Source: SYIM01 sp964581825
GTDB taxonomy: Bacteria > Pseudomonadota > Gammaproteobacteria > Burkholderiales > Burkholderiaceae_E
Direction of reading: 5' to 3'
Length of the DNA: 10,485 bases
Assembly (NCBI GenBank): GCA_964581825.1
Contig: CAZORB010000136.1
Coordinates: 1-10,485, forward strand
Part shown: one piece after another, positions 1 to 10,124 of the stretch
Numbering within the stretch: position 1 is the first letter of the stretch
Layout: every line of letters begins with the position of its first letter
The notes under the pieces: model-generated
The model's database searches: none
Seen by the model: the letters and a program-made list of their open reading frames with translations, nothing else
Told to the model about the DNA's origin: nothing
Made by a program: the position numbers and the translations under genes

Positions 1-690
1 CTGGGGCTCGACGAAGCGCAGCAATATCACTACGCCGCGCTTGATCTGGAAGACGTGTCGCTATCGATTGCGGCGGGCTCCATCGTTGAGCTGGTGCCGG
101 GCAATTTCAAGGCTGGTACTTCGGGTCAGGCTTATATCTTCTCGCCAGGCGCGGGCATTACCGAAGACAGTTTCGTGCTTGAGGCAGAGGATTACACGGA
201 TACCAGGCGCTGGAAGCCGGTATCGCCCACCCACACGCCCACGATGAACGACACAGCGCTGGCTGTGCGCGCAGGCGAAACAGTGCGCACTGCAGATGGT
301 CGCTGGTATCTGCGCACGGGCGGTGCGGCAACGATCAATCCGTCTACAGAAACCTATTCCGACGCGCAAAGCTGGAAGGCGATGGCGGTCACCAAAAGTG
401 ACAAGGGTGCAATTTTTGCCAAGGAACTGAGCGATGACTTTTACATGGTCAAGCCCAAGGACCTGCCCTTGCCTAAGCTCAGCTACGCCAACCTGGCCAA
501 CAACCTGTTCGAGGATCGGGCCAAGGTCTTGGGCTGGATGCAGAGCCATTCGGGCAATACGGAAGCGATCGCGCACTATCAGGCGCTTCTGACCAAAATC
601 GATGAGCAACTCAAAAAATTAGGGCTGACAGATAACTCGGCTCCAGCGGGCACGGTCGTTGCGCGCGACAAGCTCGACCTGCTGTTCCTA
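1..690 (+). other. N-proximal region: aromatic modules and a helical segment
   Basis: This part is not beta-helix-like. It has two D/T-[YF]-[ST]-D...W modules (see the repeat at 127-387), followed by a charged, probably alpha-helical segment at 478-627 (ANLANNLFEDRAKVLGWM, then EAIAHYQALLTKIDEQLKKLGL in two pieces). In LktA-like adhesins, as I recall them, a similar helical segment ending in LGL precedes the first beta-helix block; that is recall, not a search. It could be a spacer or a small folded domain. Confidence 0.55.
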
Positions 691-3600
691 CGCATGCCCA
701 CCATTCAGGCAGCACCGGGGCTGGTACACATTCTGGCAGGCAGCGGATCGGCTGGCGGGCTTGCCGCAGGGGTTGCCGCTGGCCGCATCCTTGCGCATGG
801 CGACGCTGACATCAAGGTGGTGAACAACACGCCGTTTGGCATGGAGATCACCGACATCAGCATCCGCCAGAGCGCGATCACCGAGCGTGCGGCAGATGGC
901 AGACGTGTGGTGCTCAACCCCGGCGCGGTCTGGTTCAACGGCTTCTCCTTAAGCGGAACGCCTTCGGCAGCGTCAAGCATCATCGACATCATGCAGGACG
1001 CGTACCCGAAGTCCTGGTACACCACGCTCGCGGGTTTCAACCTGCCGGATGCGCCGCAGGATATCTACGTGCGCGGCCAGATTGTGAACGCCGCCGGAAC
1101 GCTGAGGCTCACGAACCAGGAAGGCAGCATCGATGTCACGGGCGATCTGCGCGCGGCATCCGTGGATCTGGCTGCCAAGGGCGATTTCAATCTGTCGACC
1201 ACGGACTGGTATCACACGAACCGTGACCCGCGGCAGTACACCACCTTCAACGCAACGTTTGGCGCGCAGGCCTACAACGCTGCGGGTGACCTGCGAAAGC
1301 TCAATTACTCCTACGATGACACCGCGCTATCCGGTTTAACCGCCGCAATTTCGAATCCGACGCTGGGATCGCGCGTGTTCTCGATGGGCGCGATCAATAT
1401 CAATGCGCGTTATCTGAACATCAATGGCCTGGTGCAAAGCGGCATCGACAACATTGAGCTCACGATCACGCCCGATTTCAAACCTGCGGGTTCGGTGAAC
1501 TTCACCGACGAATTAGGGAATCTGCGCGCCGGCATCAGCCTGGGCGACGCGGGTTTAGGCTCGGTGGACGGCGCTTTCGACGCCACGGCGGGCAAGATCA
1601 TTGTTGAGCCGATCAAGCCCGAGGCGGGGCGCATCAATATTACCGGCACCATCATCAGCACGGGCAATGGCGTACTGCGGGCGGCGAGCGGTTATGCGTC
1701 GGTGAAGATCGATAATCGCACTCAGTATGCGCTTGAGGTCGGCAAGATTGACGTATCCGAGAATCGCGTTGGCCGTATCTCCGTTACTGACATCGCTACG
1801 CTCAAGCAGTTTGAATACGTCTACCAGAACGGGCAGGTAAGCGTTGTGCGCCGACAGGGCGCGCTAGTGCCCGCAGCGGGCGGCCGGCCAAGCTCCATCC
1901 AGTATGTACAGCAGGGTGACACGCTGGTTCAGTCTGCTGCCACACCGCTTAGCTATCAACCCGAAGCGGGTCGTGTGTATGTATGGACCGAAGGGCAGGC
2001 TAAAACCAGTACCAAGCTCGATATTTACGAGCAGAAGAGCTTCAACCTGTTGGGCTTTGACTGGGATGCGCTTTCGCCTGACGAGAAAGCGAGCTTTTCC
2101 ACCACCCGGTTCTCGGATGGGATCCCGTTGCTTGAGTCGGAGCTGGTGCTCAACCGCTCGCAGCTCTCAGGTATGCGCGTTGATGACTTGCTTTACGTCG
2201 AGTTTCAGACCAAGCGGAACACCGCAATCGATATGGTCAAGGACAAGACGGAAGTCCGCGACGTGTCGACCAACAACCTGTATCTCTGGATCGGTGACAA
2301 CGCGAAGGTTCAGTTCCCGGTCATTGATTTCAGTGACGCCACCAAGTGGAAGTTTCTGAATAAGATCTCGGGCGGCAAGCGCGTCCTGAATACTGAAAGC
2401 GTCAATGCGAATCCGTTTGACCCATCAAAGTGGGCCTACGACTACGTTGCCACCCCCGGAAGCCCTTGGTCGCTTCCGGGTGGTCAGGTGTGGCTCGCAA
2501 AGAAAATCAACGACCGCTTCGACAGTGATTTCAATAATAAAGAAATCACTGTTGATGGTCCCACAACCACTGGGGGTGGATGGCTACGCGAGAAGACCAT
2601 CACCACGAAGACTACGACGGTGGTCGGCCTTAAAGATTTCTATACCTATGCATTGAAGGCTGACCATCCGATTGCCGTGCAGACGGCGATCGGGGCGGCC
2701 AAACCCAGTATCGACATCAAGACGGTGGGCAAGCTGGTGCTCACTGGAGACGTGTCATTTGGTGCAAACACGCCATTGTCGGAGGCGCCCGACAACGCCC
2801 CTGAGCCCTTCAAGCCGATTGCGCTCGCGGCTGACGCGCTCACGGTAGCCGGCGACGTTGAGTTCTCCGGTGCGGTGCCCGACATCAAGGCGAGTGGCGA
2901 CATCACCATCACGGTGAAAGATCCCCGAGGTCGGCTAAATATCCAGTCAACTGGCAACATCACTGTCAACCAGGTGGCGGGCAGTACCAATAACGTCTTG
3001 AAGGTAGGGCAGGTGGTGTCGGGTACTTGGAATGCAGCGCAGGTGCTGCAGGCCGCAGGCGACATCACGATTCGCACCGTTAATGGCTTGAATGCCACGC
3101 TCTTTTCGTCGCGACTGTTTGGCAACACCATACAGATCGACGGAGGCGCAGGCTCAATCTTTGCGCGCGTCGATAGCAGTGCGATGGGAGAGGGGGGCTT
3201 TGCAGCGCGCGCGGCGGGCACGATCGATATCACCGAGACCGACGGCGATCTGAAGCTGATCAACCCCACTGCCTGGAAGAACGATCCAGTGTCGGTGCAT
3301 TCGCTGGCGGGCGATGTCAGGCTCGAGACCAGCTATGGCCAGATTTTGGATGGGGCGCGCGAAGGCGGAACCGCCACTGCGGCGGCGCTTACCAAACATC
3401 TTGCTGCAGCGGGCTTCTCGGATACGCAATTGAAGCGAGCCGGGCTGCCCACGGGCGCTGCGCTTGCCACGATGGCCAAGTACCCGATTGCGAGCGAAGT
3501 GGTTCGCGCCATCTATCCGCATGACCCCGGTGCAGCCACGCCGTCGCAGGGCGAGCAGCTCAATATTGAAGGCATCAACATCACGCTCAAGTCCCATTCA

Positions 3601-6600
3601 GCCAAAGGCGGCGTGGGCAAATCAACTGAGCGCATCACAATCGCAAGCCCGGGTCGTTTCTCGCAGCTGTCTGAAAGCACGCTCCAGACCCTATCCCAGG
3701 CCTCGGCGCGCGATGTTGCGAATGTTGAGTATCAACGCTACCAGTGGATGGGCTCTGACCAGACCATCGATCTTTCACTGGATGGCCTGTTCTTCGGTGA
3801 TACCTGGCGCAAGGTTGAGCCAGGCGACTTTGCGCCCGAGGGCATGGCGCTACTCGGTTCCACTGACGGCATTACCGCGGTTAAGGCGGGCCAGTGGGTG
3901 GAGAACCGTCGCGAAGTGCTGAGCGTCACGCTGCAGGTGTTTGACGACATCAATATTGCCGCCACCGGTGTGGTCGCCATCAAGAGCTCGGGCGATGTGA
4001 TTGTGCAGGCGCAGGGCGATCTGCGCATTCGTGATCAAGTGGACATGCTCACACGCGGCATTGAATCGGGGGCGCGGATGAGGCTGGCCGCGACGGGGTC
4101 GATTCTGACCAACCACGCGGCTGACGACCCGATTCTGCGCAGTGCGGGCGACATGATCCTGATCGCTCAGGGTCTGGCGGGTAGTACGGGCGGCGTTATC
4201 AAGAGCAATGCTGGTCCGCTCAAGATCGAGATCGGACAAAACGGACTCGCGCTGCCCGGCAACAACGCCTGGCTGCCAGGCACACTGAAGGCCAATGCGC
4301 TCGGCGACATCAACATCGTCGAGCTCACCGACGACATCATGCTGGCGGGCGTGAGCTCGTCGGCGGGCGATGTCACGCTGCAGTCTTTGGCGGGAAGCCT
4401 CTACGGGTCGACGCGCACGTTTGATCAAGGTGTGGTTCATGTGGCGGGCGACCACCTGAAACTCACGGCGGGCAACACGGTACAGACCGAGCAGTCACCG
4501 GGGCTACGCAACATCGGTACCTTGCTCAAAGCGTTGTCGATCGACGGCAATACGCTGGAAGGGCGTACTCATGCCGGACTGCGCACCGTGATTTCGGTGG
4601 AGGACACGGACAGCCTGGCAATTACCGGCGATGGGCTTCGTGCCGACCGGGGCGGGCAGTTTCTGGTGCGCGCCGCGCAGGGCCTGGCCGTTGAAACGGG
4701 CTTACGCACTGGCCCTGACGCGGGCGGCGCTGTGCTGCTCGAGGCGATCGCAGGTGCGCTCGCGATCAACAACATCATCGAAATGGGCGAGGGCGTGCTC
4801 TCGCTTCTGGCGGGCGGCGACGTCAAGTTGTCGGCTGCTGCGCAAGTCGGCAACCCTAAAGGTCGTATCGACATTGAGTCGCGCGGCGCGAGCGTGCTGC
4901 AGGCAGCGGGGGGCACCGTCAGCACGCTGGATGGCCAGGGGGTCGGCGGAAATGTGCGGGTCCGTGCGCTAAACGATATCGAAATCGCGAGCCTTGATGC
5001 GGGAACGGCAACGGTGGCGCTGCGTTCGGCAGCCGGCCGCGTGCTGGAAGCGGGTGACGATTCCGCTGCCGAGGTGAAAGCGGCGGCGCTCATGATTGAC
5101 TCGGCGTTTGGCATCGGTGAAGCCGGCCGACGTTATGCGGCCCTCGAGGTTGCCGTGGGCAAGCTCGCGGTGGCAAGCGCAGGGGACATCGCGCTAGTGG
5201 CAACGCAGGCGCTATCGATCGACGCTATTACCGGCACGTTCCCGCGTGTCGAATCGATTGGCACCAACCCGAATGGCTCGAACTCGGCGGGCGGCGGCAT
5301 CGAAGATTCCACCGTGGCGCTCGCTGGCATCACGGCGGGCGCAGTCGGCAAGCCCGCCACGGTCAGCGTGCGTACCGCTGCGGGCGCGCTGTCGGTCGCG
5401 AAGCCCGTGACTGTTCTGGGTGGAAACCTGTTCCTCGGGGCCGCAGGCGCATTATCTGTGGCTGACGGGGTCACCGTCAGTACAGACGGCGGCGATATCG
5501 GTCTGGTCGCGCGCGGCGCGGGCAGCCTCGCTGCGGGCAGTTCAGTTCGAAGTGCGGGTGGCGATGTGTCGGTGGATCTCGGCACAGCCGGTGCGTTCAA
5601 CATGGCGGCGAGCGCGCAGATCGCCACCGGTGGCGGTTCGGTTCAAATTGGCGCCAACGGCGTTGTACTGGCGCGTGTCGACGCCACGGCGTCACAGGGG
5701 CCAAGCGGCAACTTGGTCATTGACGCAGGCGCAGGCGCGATCACCAGTGCGCTGCCCACCGGCACCGCCGACTGGAACCTGGCTGGCGCTGATCTGGTGC
5801 TGCTCGGCGCAGCCGGAATCGGTGGCGCTAGCGACGCGACGCGGATCCGCACAGCGGTTTCGCGAATCGCTGCGCAGGCCGGTGATGGCAGCGGCGCAGG
5901 CGACGTCCGAATTCTCGAAAAAGATGCCATTGCGATTGCACCGCTTAGCGCTTTGCCGCTGTCGGTCGTGCGCGAGACCGGTATCGCGGTGACGGATGGC
6001 ATGGCGGCACGCTCGGGCCTGCGTACGGGATCTTCCGGTGCGGTGTCGCTCATCACGCTCGCTGGATCGATTTCGGTCAGCGGCGATAGGCTGCTCGATC
6101 AGGGGGGCGCGATTCGCGCGGGCTCGGGTGGCATTGTGCTGAAGGCGGGCGGCGCTGACAGCGACGTCATCCTCACCGGTGCGACGCTCGCCACGTTTGA
6201 TGTGGCGGCAGGGGCCGCATGGAGCACTTCAGGGATGATCCGTCTTGAAGCGGGACGTCACCTGATTCTCGATGCGCACAGCGCGCTGCTTAGCGGAAAT
6301 TCATCGATTACGCTGACAGCGGGTGGCAACGTCACCCTCAGCCGAGCGCATGCGATGGTGTTCGTTGGCAATCTCGCCGACCGTACTATTCCTGGCGCTG
6401 GTGCAGCGGCCGGGGCGCTCAGTGTTGAGGCGGGTGGCGCGATAGGACTCGCAGCGGGGCTCGCCGGGTCAGGGCAGCCTGTGTTGGCCGCTGGCGTGCT
6501 GACCCTGAAGGCAGGGCAGGGCATCGCGGCGATGACCATCGCCGCCGATTCACTCGAGGCGCTTGCTGGCGCCGGCAGCCTCGACCTGACCGATGCGGAT

Positions 6601-9600
6601 TCAATCGGTGCTGCGAACGCGGGTCTTACCCTCAGCAGCGTGCAGGCGAGCGCGGGTGGCGTGTCGATTCGTAGCCCGGGTGCAGTCCAGGTCACCAGGG
6701 TGCGGTCGGCAGCCGATGCGGTGGTGGCGCTCGAGAGCGGCGCCGGTCTTTCGTTAAGCGGAAGCGATGCGGTAGCGGCGCTCACCGGTTCGATTGGCGA
6801 ACTGACGCTGGTCGCGGCGGGCGCGCTTGGCAGCACCCGGCTCTTCACCGGGTCGCGTCGTACCGAGATCCGGGCGGGTGACTCGCTTGCGTTTGATCTC
6901 GGCACATCAGCGCCAAGCACATCCAACCTCATGCTACGAAGCGGCGGCTCGGTCACGCTCGCTGGTGATCTGCCCGCGGCGCTTACGCTCGAGTTGCGCG
7001 CAAATGATGTGCTGTCGGTGACGCGTCGTGGGCCGAGTGCGACTGTGGCCATGGATCTGGGCGCCGCCAGCTGGACGCTGGGCACTGCGTCCCAAGGCAA
7101 TAGTCTCACGCGGCTTTCCATCGAAACCGGCGGTGACCTGAGCATCCCCGCTAACGCAAGCTTGCCGGATGCCGATCAGCTGAGCCTCAAGTCGGCGGGC
7201 AATCTCAGCGTCAATCGCACAGGCATGCTCCGTATTGCCGGCGGAGAACTGATTGCTGGCCACGGCCTGACCGCAGGTGGAAAAACCGTGGCACTCGAAG
7301 CCGCTGGCGGGCTCGAACTTGGTGCTGCCAGCGTCACCGCTGCGCAGGGTACCGTCACCCTGAAAACCGGCGCTGCAGGCGCTATCCGTGTGGCAGGCAC
7401 AGGACTTGTCACGGCCACCACGATCAGCGCCGAAGGCGGTGTCGATTTGCGCCTTCGCACCGATGCCAGCACGGTCAGCGGTACGCTGTCTGCTGCAGCG
7501 AATGCACTTGGAGGTGGTACGGGCTCGATCCGGATCGACGATATCGGATCGGTCACGATCGCACGTGCGGGCGCAGCGGGCGTGACACCGGCTGAAGCGC
7601 CGGGTGATGTACGTCTGACTGCGGACGGTGACCTCAGGCTTGAGTCGGCGCTTGCGGGCGGTGCGCTGCTGGCCTCGGCTGAGGGCGCCATCACCGTAAT
7701 CGATGCGGCTTCCGGCACCGATTTGTCGCTGGATGCGGCGGGCGCTTCGATCGCCATCGGTCGGGTGGCAGCGGGACGCGATCTGTATCTGTCGCTGTCG
7801 GCACCCCTTGGATCAAGCCTTCAGCCGGTGATTCGCGAGCTATCGGGTACGGGGGCGGACGCTGACGCCGACCTGATCGCCGGGACTCGCGGAACCGGGG
7901 GCAAGCTCCACTTCTATCGCACCACATCGATCGGCTCTGGAGGGTCGAACGGCGGACAGCTTCATGCGCCGGTTGCCGGTCAGCAGGGCAGCCCCGCGCT
8001 GTCTGCTCCGCCGAGTCTGCAGGCGGGCAACGCGCTCGCCAGTGCAGGCGCCTTTGCACCCACCATCTGGACGCTCAGCTTCGAAGAGCCAGGATCCATC
8101 GTGGGTGAATACGATCTCGGCATCAACCTGACGATAGAGGGCAGTCCAGTTTCGCTGCTGTCCAGGATTGATTTCACAGGGCTCGATGCAGCGGGCGTTG
8201 CGGCCCGCGCGGCACAGGCCCTGCGCGCAGCCAATCTGCCCGGACTGAGTTCGGTCAGTGCCAACGGCAATACCGTCACGCTGATCAGTGTCGCCAATGC
8301 GACGCAGGCGTTCTCAGTCACGGGCGTTCAAGTGGCTCCCCCTGGTCCGGGCTGGGTCAACACGTCAGCACCCGATCAGCTTGAGGTCCAGCTGCGCGCC
8401 GGTCCTGACAGACTCCCCAGTTCCGTGATTACCCTGGGAGAAAATGGCAACGTAGCAGCTGCCGTATCGGGCATTGCCGCAAGTGTTATCTCGGGTCCTC
8501 AGGTTTTCGCACCCACGCTTCGCGTGCCGCAATCCCTCGAGGTGTTTGGTGGGCTGACCAATAACCTGGTGTTCCCGCCTAACACGCTGACCGCGGGCAC
8601 CGGCGTCATCACGCTCACGTTCAGTGTCGCGGCTGGAACGCTTAGTGCAACCGGTGTCGCGGGCGTGACCGTTGGAGGTTCAGCGAGCGCGCTCACGCTG
8701 ACGGGGTCTGCCGATGCGCTCAACGCATTCCTGTCCACTGCCGGGCGTCTTCAGCACACGGCAGGCGCGAGCGATCAGGTTCTTGGCATAGAAGCGGTTT
8801 CTGCTGAAGGCCGTGCGAGCACCAGCCTTCTGCTGGTTGCGCCAGGCGCCCTCGGTCTGGGCTCCTCGCCGCTGCTGCGCGCGCCGGCCTCTGCACCGGT
8901 GCTTGTTGGTACGGTTTCCAACCTGCTGTTTGCTGCCAACACAGTCCAGGCGCCTGACGATTTGTCTGGTGCTACAGGCACGCTGACGCTCGAGACGGCA
9001 TCCGGCCAGTTCAGCGCGGCAAGCGCTACCACCTCGGCGGGGCAGGTCAGCGCGGTGCTCGAGCTATCGGGTCGGCGTCTGGTGCTGACGGGCTCCGGGC
9101 CTGCGCTCAACGCCTATCTCAACACACTGGGCAGCGTTGGCTTTACGCCAAGCGCCGCCAGCACCTCGGTGAGCTTGCTGCTGTCGTTTGCCGAGGGCAA
9201 ACGCACCGCATCGGGCCGAATGCTGCTGCAACAGCATCTGGTGAGCGAACCCTCGGCAGCCACAGCGCTGCAGATCAGCGTACCGCAGCGCTACCGAGTC
9301 ACCGCGAACACGCCGGTTGATTTAACGATTGCGTCGCCGCTGGTGACCTCCAGCGCCTCGAGCGTTCGCGTACAGATCGCTTTGGCGGCGGGACAACTGT
9401 CGCTCGCCGCTGGCGCCAGTACCACAACGCTGACACGCTTTGCATTGGCCTCTGACGGTCGTAGCCTTGAGATCGACGGCAGCCCCACAGCGATCAATCA
9501 GTGGTTGAGCGGCACAGGCCGGATACAGCTCGCCGCAGCCACTGCGGACACTGAGTTAACCGTGCGGGTCGATGAACTGGCGCCGGTGTCGGGCGCAAGC

Positions 9601-10124
9601 GCTGCGCCGAGCGGCGCATTCGTACGTGCGGTACTGCCGCTTGAGTTCACCCGGCAGACGGTAGCCACCGCATCGCTGGTAGCCGAGTCGCTGTCAGCGC
9701 CGCAGTCACTGGTTGTCGCTGCGGGTGCGACTGCACCACTCGACTTCGCTCTGTTTGGCGGGCTCACCCTTGAGCGCTGGACCGGTAACTTCGCCACCAT
9801 GGGCGGCACCGCAACGAACCGCACGTTTGCCAACCCGAGTGCGGTGCTGGCACAGCTTGAAAGCCTACCCGCGAGCCTTGGATCACCGTCCTTTAGTGGT
9901 CGGGCGGGTCAGGTCAGCCTCGCGCCTTTCAGTGCGGGCGATGATGGCTCGGTCACCACCTTCCAGCGCCTGCGCGGCACGCTGACGGCGCCCACTACCG
10001 GCACCTATAAGCTGCGGCTGCTCAGTAATGGTGCTGCAGCAGTTTATCTGCAGACATCCCAGGCGTCGGCGGCTTCTCTGGCAGTCAGCCAGACCTTCAC
10101 TGGCGTGAACGCCCAACCGGCGGT
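1..10124 (+). CDS. Giant filamentous-haemagglutinin/LktA-like adhesin, partial (both ends missing)
   Basis: Frame 1 is open from base 1 to the assembly gap without a stop, about 3,375 codons. The protein is probably an exported adhesin. Most of it (about 2680-7950) is short repeats of the G-D-(I/V)-x-(I/L/V) type, such as AGDVRLETSYGQILDG and SSAGDVTLQSLAGSLYG, which is typical of right-handed beta-helix passengers. The N-proximal third carries segments I associate with LktA-type filamentous adhesins: VVNNTPFGMEITDISI (817-864), YQPEAGRVYVWTEGQ (1954-1998) and KDFYTYALKADHPIAV (2632-2679). The C-proximal part has three tandem repeats and a PA14-like domain. There are no cysteines or membrane segments. 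A GTG at 55 could serve as a start, but the frame is open upstream with the same kind of sequence, so the true start lies outside the window. Family placement is from memory of conserved phrases; the ligand and secretion route are unknown. Confidence 0.88.
127..387 (+). repeat. Two aromatic D-[YF]-[ST]-D...W modules (copies 1 and 2)
   Basis: Copy 1 (127-225) runs from QAYIFSPGAG to EDYTDTRRWKPVS, and copy 2 (298-387) from GRWYLRTGGAAT to ETYSDAQSWKAMA. Both begin with an aromatic-x-aromatic strand and a glycine turn and end with acid/T-[YF]-[ST]-D-x-x-x-W-K. Further copies lie at 2275-2361 and 3727-3840. The role is unknown; a small beta-sheet or binding element is a guess. Confidence 0.55.
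694..1740 (+). other. First beta-solenoid-like block
   Basis: Starting near MPTIQAAPGLVHILAG, the sequence becomes alternating hydrophobic beta strands and G/N/D turns: ADIKVVNNTPFGMEITDISI (799-864 region), GTLRLTNQEGSIDVTGDL and ASVDLAAKGDFNLST (about 1090-1200), then INARYLNINGLVQSG (about 1400-1445) and GRINITGTIISTGNG (about 1627-1671). This pattern is typical of parallel beta-helix adhesins. A Y/D/N-rich excursion (about 1201-1330, beginning TTDWYHTNRDPRQY) breaks the regular repeats and probably forms a loop off the helix. Confidence 0.6.
2275..2361 (+). repeat. Aromatic D-[YF]-[ST]-D...W module (copy 3)
   Basis: NLYLWIGDNAK followed by IDFSDATKWKFLN matches copies 1 and 2 at the aromatic strand, the glycine and the D-F-S-D-x-x-x-W-K end. 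A weaker relative, PFDPSKWAYD, follows at 2413-2442. Confidence 0.55.
2519..2555. repeat. Inverted repeat with an A/T-only loop inside the coding sequence
   Basis: ACAGTGATTTC (2522-2532) and GAAATCACTGT (2542-2552) are exact reverse complements, 11 bp, separated by the 9-nt loop AATAATAAA. Outward, 2521/2553 would be a G-U pair in RNA, and 2520/2554 and 2519/2555 pair again. The region is much poorer in G+C than its surroundings. It encodes FDSDFNNKEITVD in frame. No T-tract follows on the plus strand, so it does not look like an intrinsic terminator. Confidence 0.7.
3355..3540 (+). other. Helical insert in the beta-solenoid
   Basis: After GQILDG, the repeat pattern stops for about 60 residues and is replaced by an A/L/K/E-rich stretch (TATAAALTKHLAAAGFSDTQ, then AALATMAKYPIASEVVRAIY) that reads as several alpha helices. 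Solenoid strands resume at EQLNIEGINITLKSH. In LktA-like adhesins I recall a helical excursion at a comparable place, just after a G-x-I-x-D-G turn. It is probably a domain that protrudes from the solenoid. Confidence 0.5.
3727..3840 (+). repeat. Aromatic module, diverged (copy 4)
   Basis: EYQRYQWMGSDQTIDLSLDG, then FGDTWRKVEPGDF, keeps the aromatic-x-aromatic strand, the M-G turn and a D-x-W-R-K end. The acid-[YF]-[ST]-D part is replaced by FFGD. It lies in the middle of the beta-solenoid passenger, unlike the other copies. Confidence 0.4.
5101..5220 (+). repeat. GIG-type solenoid module, copy 1
   Basis: FGIGEAGRRYAALEVAVGKL followed by ASAGDIALVATQALSI. The scheme is G-I-G, then a short polar loop, a hydrophobic strand (V-x-x-L/I-x-A) and a G-D-(I/V) strand. 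It recurs in filamentous haemagglutinin-like proteins and matches the copy at 5803-5940. Confidence 0.45.
5803..5940 (+). repeat. GIG-type solenoid module, copy 2
   Basis: LLGAAGIGGASDATRIRTAV followed by SRIAAQAGDGSGAGDVRILE and DAIAIA. It has the same layout as the copy at 5101-5220, with a longer glycine-rich turn before the G-D-V-R-I strand. Confidence 0.45.
8068..8340 (+). other. Small alpha/beta linker domain between the solenoid and the tandem repeats
   Basis: Strands and one helix: YDLGINLTIEGSPVSLLSRI, a helical AGVAARAAQALRAANL, then SSVSANGNTVTLISVANATQ and AFSVTGVQV. The order strand - 'T-x-x-G-x-x-V' - helix 'V-A-x-x-A-A-x-A-L' - strand 'G-N-T-V-T-L' is like small modules found repeatedly in large bacterial surface proteins. 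I cannot name the family with confidence. A proline/glycine linker (PPGPGW, about 8338-8355) follows. Confidence 0.4.
8509..9648 (+). repeat. Three diverged tandem domains (about 111, 124 and 127 residues)
   Basis: Copies lie at 8509-8841, 8869-9240 and 9268-9648. Each opens with a P/V-rich strand and a hydrophobic N/T strand, has a middle 'x-A-A-G-x-L-S' or similar strand, and then a shared core: LTLTGSADALNAFLST (8692 on), LVLTGSGPALNAYLNT (9079 on) and LEIDGSPTAINQWLSG (9466 on). Each copy ends with a strand leading into the next. The 'L-x-L-x-G-s-x-x-A-(L/I)-N-x-(F/Y/W)-L' core is a motif I associate with cadherin-like stalk repeats of large bacterial surface proteins. Identity falls from copy 1 to copy 3. 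They probably form a stalk between the solenoid and the PA14-like domain. Confidence 0.6.

Larger units (their letters stand above)
1750..2680 (+). other. Non-repetitive LktA-family hallmark block
   Basis: About 310 residues with few G-D turns, richer in K, Y, W and F than the rest of the protein. Recognisable pieces are YQPEAGRVYVWTEGQ (1954-1998), IYEQKSFNLLGFDWD (about 2020-2067), an aromatic module (2275-2361), the related PFDPSKWAYD (2413-2442), a T/K-rich strand TITTKTTTVVG (about 2596-2630) and KDFYTYALKADHPIAV (2632-2679). The last phrase resembles the family phrase 'RDTNTHSIKADYPI' that I remember from LktA-type adhesins. This is probably a separate folded domain between two beta-helix blocks. 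Its function is unknown. Confidence 0.55.
2683..7950 (+). other. Main beta-solenoid passenger region
   Basis: About 1,750 residues of degenerate repeats roughly 15-25 residues long, with the pattern (A/S)-G-G/D-(I/V)-x-(I/L/V)-x-(A/S): for example ASGDITITVKDPRGRLNIQS, AAGDITIRTVNG, SAGDMILIAQGLAG, SSAGDVTLQSLAG, SAGGDVSVDLGTAG and AEGAITVIDAASG. This is the usual signature of filamentous haemagglutinin-type beta-helices. The first part (to about 4600) keeps K, N and aromatic residues. The later part becomes strongly A/G/S/L-rich with sparse lysine. Two GIG modules (5101-5220 and 5803-5940) and a helical insert (3355-3540) interrupt it. Confidence 0.7.

Noticed and set aside
55..57. GTG as the start codon, with a GGAAG-like stretch just upstream
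   Set aside because: Frame 1 is open to the window edge with protein of the same kind, and a giant adhesin of this type should have an N-terminal secretion region that is not visible here.
2519..2555. The inverted repeat as an intrinsic transcription terminator
   Set aside because: The stem is A/T-rich, and no run of T follows on the plus strand. It also lies in the middle of an open frame that continues for more than 7 kb.
3604..3627. KGGVGKST, identical to a ParA/MinD-type Walker A motif
   Set aside because: It lies inside the beta-solenoid region with no other ATPase motif nearby and is followed by more solenoid strands, so it is most likely chance in a G/K/S-rich turn.
3850..4455. A 201-codon open frame on the minus strand, and similar ones at 61-609 and 3154-3597
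   Set aside because: Rich in R/H/A, no family resemblance and no translation signals. They mirror the plus-strand gene.
6258..7145. A 295-codon open frame on the minus strand
   Set aside because: It is antisense to the solenoid coding region, A/S/P/R-rich with no recognisable motif, and is explained by the high G+C and codon bias of the real gene.
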